Assembly: GCA_020445335.1 (NCBI GenBank)
Contig: JAGRGU010000005.1
Coordinates: 44,241 to 108,240, forward strand
Reading direction: 5' to 3'
Source: Gammaproteobacteria bacterium
GTDB lineage: Bacteria; Pseudomonadota; Gammaproteobacteria; Chromatiales; Chromatiaceae
Length of the DNA stretch: 64,000 nt
Part shown: positions 60,422-64,000 of the stretch, piece after piece
How the letters are laid out: each line of letters opens with the position of its first letter
Position numbering within the stretch: the first letter of the stretch is position 1
Translations under genes and position numbers: made by a program
Notes under the pieces: generated by a model
Told to the model about the DNA's origin: nothing
Databases searched by the model: none
What the model saw: the letters and a program-made list of their open reading frames with translations, nothing else

Positions 60422-63400
60422 TCAGGGTCTGGCGTCCGTCGGCACCGGGTGCACGCGGATATCCAGCGGCTTGCTGGTATCCAGGTGCACGTCGCGCTGC
60501 GGAAACGCGATATTGATACCGGCCGCCGCGAAGCGCTCGTTGACGCTGCGGTGCAAAGCCGTGATCGTCGCCAGTCGATTGTCGAGGCTGTCCAGATAGC
60601 TGCGTAGCGTCAGCGTCAGCGCGTTGTCGCCAAAGGCGTCGAAAGAGACCACCGGTTCCGGATCCTCGAGCACGTTTTCGTTGTCGTGCGCCACCTCCAG
60701 CATCAGCTTCATTGCCTTGTCGATATCCGATCCGTAGGCAACCCCGACGACCACGAGAATGCGATTCAAGCGATCGCTCAGCGTCCAGTTTATCACCTGC
60801 CCGGTGATGAACTCCTTGTTCGGAATCAGCAACTCCTGCTTGTCCCAGTTGATGATCGTGGTGGCACGGATCCGGATACGCGCCACCTTGCCGGTGGTAT
60901 TGTTGATCGTCACCACGTCGCCGACCCGGATCGGCCGTTCGAACAGCAGAATGATGCCACTGATGAAGTTCGCCACGATCTCCTGCAGGCCGAAGCCCAG
61001 ACCGACGCTGAGCGCCGCCACCAGCCACTGTACGCTTGACCACTGCAAGCCGAGCGTGCTGAAGGCGATCAGCACGCCGATACCGGCGATCGTATACTGC
61101 GTCAGCGAGGTGATTGCGTAGCGCACACCGGCGTCCAACGGCAGCCGCTGCAGCAGCGAGACCTCCAATACGCCCGGGATGTTTTTCGCGGCCAACACGG
61201 TGATTGCCACCAGAATCAATCCCAGTGTCAGATCGCCCAGCGTGACCGGCACCTCTTTCACGATGCCATCGACGATCCGGCTGGCATGAAACGGCAGTTC
61301 GGTATTGTTGAGAAAACCGAGCGCGGGCAGCAGGTCGCTCCAGATGCTCCAGACGCCTATCACCGAGCCGAACAGGAAGCCGGCGCGTACCAGGCGCTTG
61401 TTCTGTTCGGTCAGTGCCTCGAAGTTCACCTCGGGAATGTCTAGCGGAATCTGCGGCGTCTCGTCCTCGCTTCGCGTCTCCTCCCGCTCCCGCTCCGCGC
61501 GCAACTCCTCACGCCGCCGCAACGCCTCTTCGAGACGCATGCGCCTGTTGACGATATAGAGCGAACGCAGCAGCAACTCTTTCAACAGGAACAACGCGAC
61601 AAAGAACCAGAAGGTCAGATCGGCCCGCTGTTCGAGATGCAGCGCAGCGTAGTGATAGCCGGCGATCGAAATCGCCGCAAAGGTGAGCGGCAGCAGCAAC
61701 AACAGTGGAAACCAGAGAAAATGGAGCTGTAGCAGCGGCCGGGAGGCGCTGCCGTCGCCCCCCCTCAGTGCTTCTATCATCGGCGTGCCGCGCCTTAGCA
61801 GGCGGTAGACGAAAACGCTGGACGCCAGCATCAGAAAGATGAATGCCACTCTCCCGACCGACTTGACGCTCGACGGCAGATCTGCGCCGGCCGCCAGCGC
61901 GACCAGGAAACCCAGCGGTACCGCCAGCGGAAAGAGCCAGCTGAACTCGCGTATCAGGGAGTCCCTGACCGGCTTCGGCCATCCGAAATGCCGATCACCG
62001 AGACCGTGCGTGCGGCAGATCTGAATGACCATGGTGATACTCACCCAGAGGGTACCGGCCTTGATCAGCCCGGCCGCCACAGCCAGCGTGAACGAAGCCG
62101 AAGTCGACAGCGTCGCAAACAGCCAGCCGGATGCAATCAGTAACAGCGGCCAGGCGCCGATGATGATCGCGGTATCGAGCAGAGCCAGCAGCGTGTACTT
62201 GAAAGCGTCGGTACGGACCTTGAGAATACTGCGGGTGATCGATTCGAGGCGTTGCATCGATCTTCTACGCCTATTCAACAGCAGCAGGAACAGCGCGGCG
62301 AGCAACACTATCCATAGCGGACGTTTCTGCAACAGCGTCATCGCATCCACCGCCAACTGCGCCCACTGCCCGGGTGCCAACAACCAGAACACCCCTTCGC
62401 CGATCCCTACCAGATCGAACAGTTCCGTGACGCCGGCGCCCGGAACCCAGACCAGCTGATCGTCGATATATTTGACGTAAGCGCCCGCCACCTCCACCAG
62501 TTGCCGCTTGGCGAGATCCAGCGAGGTGATCTGGCCGATGTAGCGCCCGTAGACCTTCTGCAGCTCGTTCAGGGCATCGCGCCTGACCCTGGCAAGTTCA
62601 CTTATATCCGGCTCGTATCGCGTGCGCTCGGCCTCGGGCAATGCGTTCAGTGTATTGGCAATTACGGTCCGGACATCGCCGCGCTGGCGCAGCAGCTCTT
62701 CGATGTCGATCTGCCGGTCGGTGGCGCGTCCAATCTCCGCGCCGCGCTGCGCGGTGTTGCGGCGATAACTCTGCAAGGAAGGCAACTCACCGCGCCGGCG
62801 GGCCAGCATCTTGCCGATCGCCTGCGTGGTGCCGACCACGTCGACCCGCTGCCGGGTACGATCGAAATCGCTCTTCACGCCGTCCAGCCCCAACCGGGCC
62901 GCCTCCAGATCCGCGAGCACCGACTGCTCCCGGCTGATGAGGCCCTCGAGTTCGGTTCGATATCTGGCATTCTCCTGGGCGATTATCTGCAGCGGTTCGG
63001 GCAGGGTTTCGCTTTTGCTCTTGAGTTCGTCCGCCTGCTGCCGCGCCTCTCGTGCCTGCTCCTCGCGCAGTTTCTGTGCGGCCTGACTGAGCGTGTCCAC
63101 CCGTTTCTGCAGCTCAACGACTTCCGCCGAGCTGAGATCCCTTTCAGCCTGTGCAAGATTGGTCAAAAGATCGTGACTGCCGAGCCGCAGTTTCAGCTGG
63201 CTCAACTCTGCCTGGCGCAGTGTTCTGCGACTCTGCAGCATCAGCTGGCGTGCCTGGGCGAGCGGCGCGGGTTCGTCGACCGCCGGCGCCTTGAGGTCTG
63301 ATTCGATCTGCTCGAGCGCTTTCATCCTGGCGCCTATCTCTTCGCTCAAACCCTTGCTGCCGACCAGCAGCCGCGCGAGCTCATCCTCGTGCTTGCGTTG

Positions 63401-63847
63401 CGCCTCCCTCGCCTGTTGCAATGCCAGCTGTTCGCCCGAGAGCGCCAGCTCGATCGACTCCAGGCTCGCAGACGCCACTATCGGCTCCACCTCGGCGCGT
63501 TTGTGCGCGGCCCGGGCCTTACCGTTGCGAATCTCTTCGATCTTCTGCGGCGCGAGATTTACCAGACTCTCCAGCTGGGTAAGCTGGGCCTTGGCTTCGA
63601 CCGCCTGCTGCAGCCACTGCGCCGCCTGGTCGTACATGCCAAGCGCCTTCTGTTTCCTGGCATCATCGAGCGAAGCGTCGGCCTCCACTGCCTTGCGACC
63701 CGACTCGATCCGTTCCGGCGACAACTCTTGCGCCGCTTCGGGTTTGTCGCTCAGAACATTCGGCGACTGAGCGGATACCGCCGACAGCGTCGAACAGAGC
63801 AACAGCAGCAGGAGCGTATTCGACGGCCGCCGGTGGAAGAGCTTCAT
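60422..63847 (-). CDS. mscK: MscK-type mechanosensitive ion channel
   Basis: A 1141-residue inner-membrane channel that opens under turgor stress. A signal peptide (LLLLLLCSTLSAVSAQS) is followed by a large Ala/Gln/Glu-rich coiled-coil periplasmic region (about 40-470), then a series of membrane helices (about 490-900) and a C-terminal MscS pore domain: AALSVGLGFGLQEIVANFISGIILLFERPIRVGD, then VTINNTTGKVARIRIRATTI and NWDKQELLIPNKEFI. Length and plan match E. coli MscK (1120) and MscM-like paralogues. ATG 63847 begins the signal peptide; an in-frame ATG at 63859 is the alternative, with no clear ribosome-binding site for either. Confidence 0.92.
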   Translation of the reverse strand: MKLFHRRPSNTLLLLLLCSTLSAVSAQSPNVLSDKPEAAQELSPERIESGRKAVEADASLDDARKQKALGMYDQAAQWLQQAVEAKAQLTQLESLVNLAPQKIEEIRNGKARAAHKRAEVEPIVASASLESIELALSGEQLALQQAREAQRKHEDELARLLVGSKGLSEEIGARMKALEQIESDLKAPAVDEPAPLAQARQLMLQSRRTLRQAELSQLKLRLGSHDLLTNLAQAERDLSSAEVVELQKRVDTLSQAAQKLREEQAREARQQADELKSKSETLPEPLQIIAQENARYRTELEGLISREQSVLADLEAARLGLDGVKSDFDRTRQRVDVVGTTQAIGKMLARRRGELPSLQSYRRNTAQRGAEIGRATDRQIDIEELLRQRGDVRTVIANTLNALPEAERTRYEPDISELARVRRDALNELQKVYGRYIGQITSLDLAKRQLVEVAGAYVKYIDDQLVWVPGAGVTELFDLVGIGEGVFWLLAPGQWAQLAVDAMTLLQKRPLWIVLLAALFLLLLNRRRRSMQRLESITRSILKVRTDAFKYTLLALLDTAIIIGAWPLLLIASGWLFATLSTSASFTLAVAAGLIKAGTLWVSITMVIQICRTHGLGDRHFGWPKPVRDSLIREFSWLFPLAVPLGFLVALAAGADLPSSVKSVGRVAFIFLMLASSVFVYRLLRRGTPMIEALRGGDGSASRPLLQLHFLWFPLLLLLPLTFAAISIAGYHYAALHLEQRADLTFWFFVALFLLKELLLRSLYIVNRRMRLEEALRRREELRAEREREETRSEDETPQIPLDIPEVNFEALTEQNKRLVRAGFLFGSVIGVWSIWSDLLPALGFLNNTELPFHASRIVDGIVKEVPVTLGDLTLGLILVAITVLAAKNIPGVLEVSLLQRLPLDAGVRYAITSLTQYTIAGIGVLIAFSTLGLQWSSVQWLVAALSVGLGFGLQEIVANFISGIILLFERPIRVGDVVTINNTTGKVARIRIRATTIINWDKQELLIPNKEFITGQVINWTLSDRLNRILVVVGVAYGSDIDKAMKLMLEVAHDNENVLEDPEPVVSFDAFGDNALTLTLRSYLDSLDNRLATITALHRSVNERFAAAGINIAFPQRDVHLDTSKPLDIRVHPVPTDARP

Positions 63848-63976
63848 TGTTGGACCCATTTCAAGTGCACTCGCAGGCCAGGGCGGACGCCCGGCCGGAA
63901 ACCCGGTTGCTTCCGATGGCTATACGATATCAGAGAAAAGCACGCCAGGGAGACGTCGCATGGTGTTACGGGTGGT

Positions 63977-64000
63977 TGGAGGCTGAGCCCGGAATCGAAC
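63977..64000 (-). tRNA. tRNA-Cys (GCA expected), 3' end only
   Basis: Read on the minus strand, the last 24 bases are the end of a tRNA: T-loop TTCGATT, stem CCGGG, acceptor strand CTCAGCC, discriminator T and CCA. A U73 discriminator and this layout are hallmarks of tRNA-Cys in gammaproteobacteria. The anticodon lies beyond the edge, so the isotype is inferred from U73. Confidence 0.7.

Noticed and set aside
1..64000. CRISPR array, prophage, rRNA operon or replication origin
   Set aside because: No spaced direct repeats, phage genes, rRNA sequence or DnaA-box cluster was seen.

Overview
The window looks like chromosomal DNA of a GC-rich, sulfur- and hydrogen-oxidising gammaproteobacterium. 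The clues are a Chromatiaceae-type sulfur globule protein (23.2 kb), a periplasmic group 1 [NiFe] uptake hydrogenase (left edge), a Pseudomonas-style split class II ribonucleotide reductase, and an orphan type VI Hcp. The placement near Chromatiales-type sulfur oxidisers (free-living or symbiotic) is inference from gene content; no rRNA or other phylogenetic marker is present.

Layout: 0-2.1 kb, minus-strand hydrogenase genes (maturation protease, HupH-like protein, small subunit running off the left edge). 2.1-5.5 kb, nrdJ split into two genes behind a promoter and two NrdR boxes. 5.5-10.3 kb, a beta-hydroxyacid dehydrogenase, then a signalling cluster (receiver-only protein, receiver-EAL protein, MerR-type HTH-receiver fusion), a CPXCG protein and a dienoyl-CoA-reductase-like SDR. 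10.7-16.3 kb, a complete Dpp/Opp-type ABC importer. 16.3-23 kb, stress and repair genes (SRAP protein, ArfB, exported MsrAB, DUF1223, YaaA), an iron-type alcohol dehydrogenase and bioA. 23.2-30.7 kb, sulfur globule protein, Hcp, membrane proteins, an AlkB homologue, HtpX and an MFS transporter. 30.9-37.7 kb, a plus-strand copper-resistance cluster ending in a CopA ATPase that carries a CopZ-sized domain at its C terminus.

37.7-55.7 kb is an almost complete hexuronate island. A minus-strand operon encodes TRAP transporter DctPQM, KdgF, KduI, KduD, KdgK and Eda. It diverges from a GntR regulator across a perfect 15-4-15 palindrome. A second unit has ManD and UxaA facing GntR, UxaC and UxuB across a second inverted repeat. 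Together they should import uronates (and 4,5-unsaturated uronates) and convert them through 2-keto-3-deoxygluconate to pyruvate and glyceraldehyde 3-phosphate. The two halves are separated by a dead IS30-family transposase remnant and a large PAS-GGDEF-EAL gene.

55.7-64 kb holds a periplasmic binding protein paired with a hybrid histidine kinase, a Gfo/Idh/MocA oxidoreductase, an MscK-type mechanosensitive channel and, at the very edge, the 3' end of a tRNA-Cys gene. The points most worth a second look are the CopA tail (T7 tract, internal ribosome-binding site and complete HMA domain), the three 9-bp tandem repeats upstream of the HTH-receiver gene, the uronate island of an apparent chemolithotroph with its palindromic operator, and the exported MsrAB next to a thioredoxin-fold DUF1223 protein.
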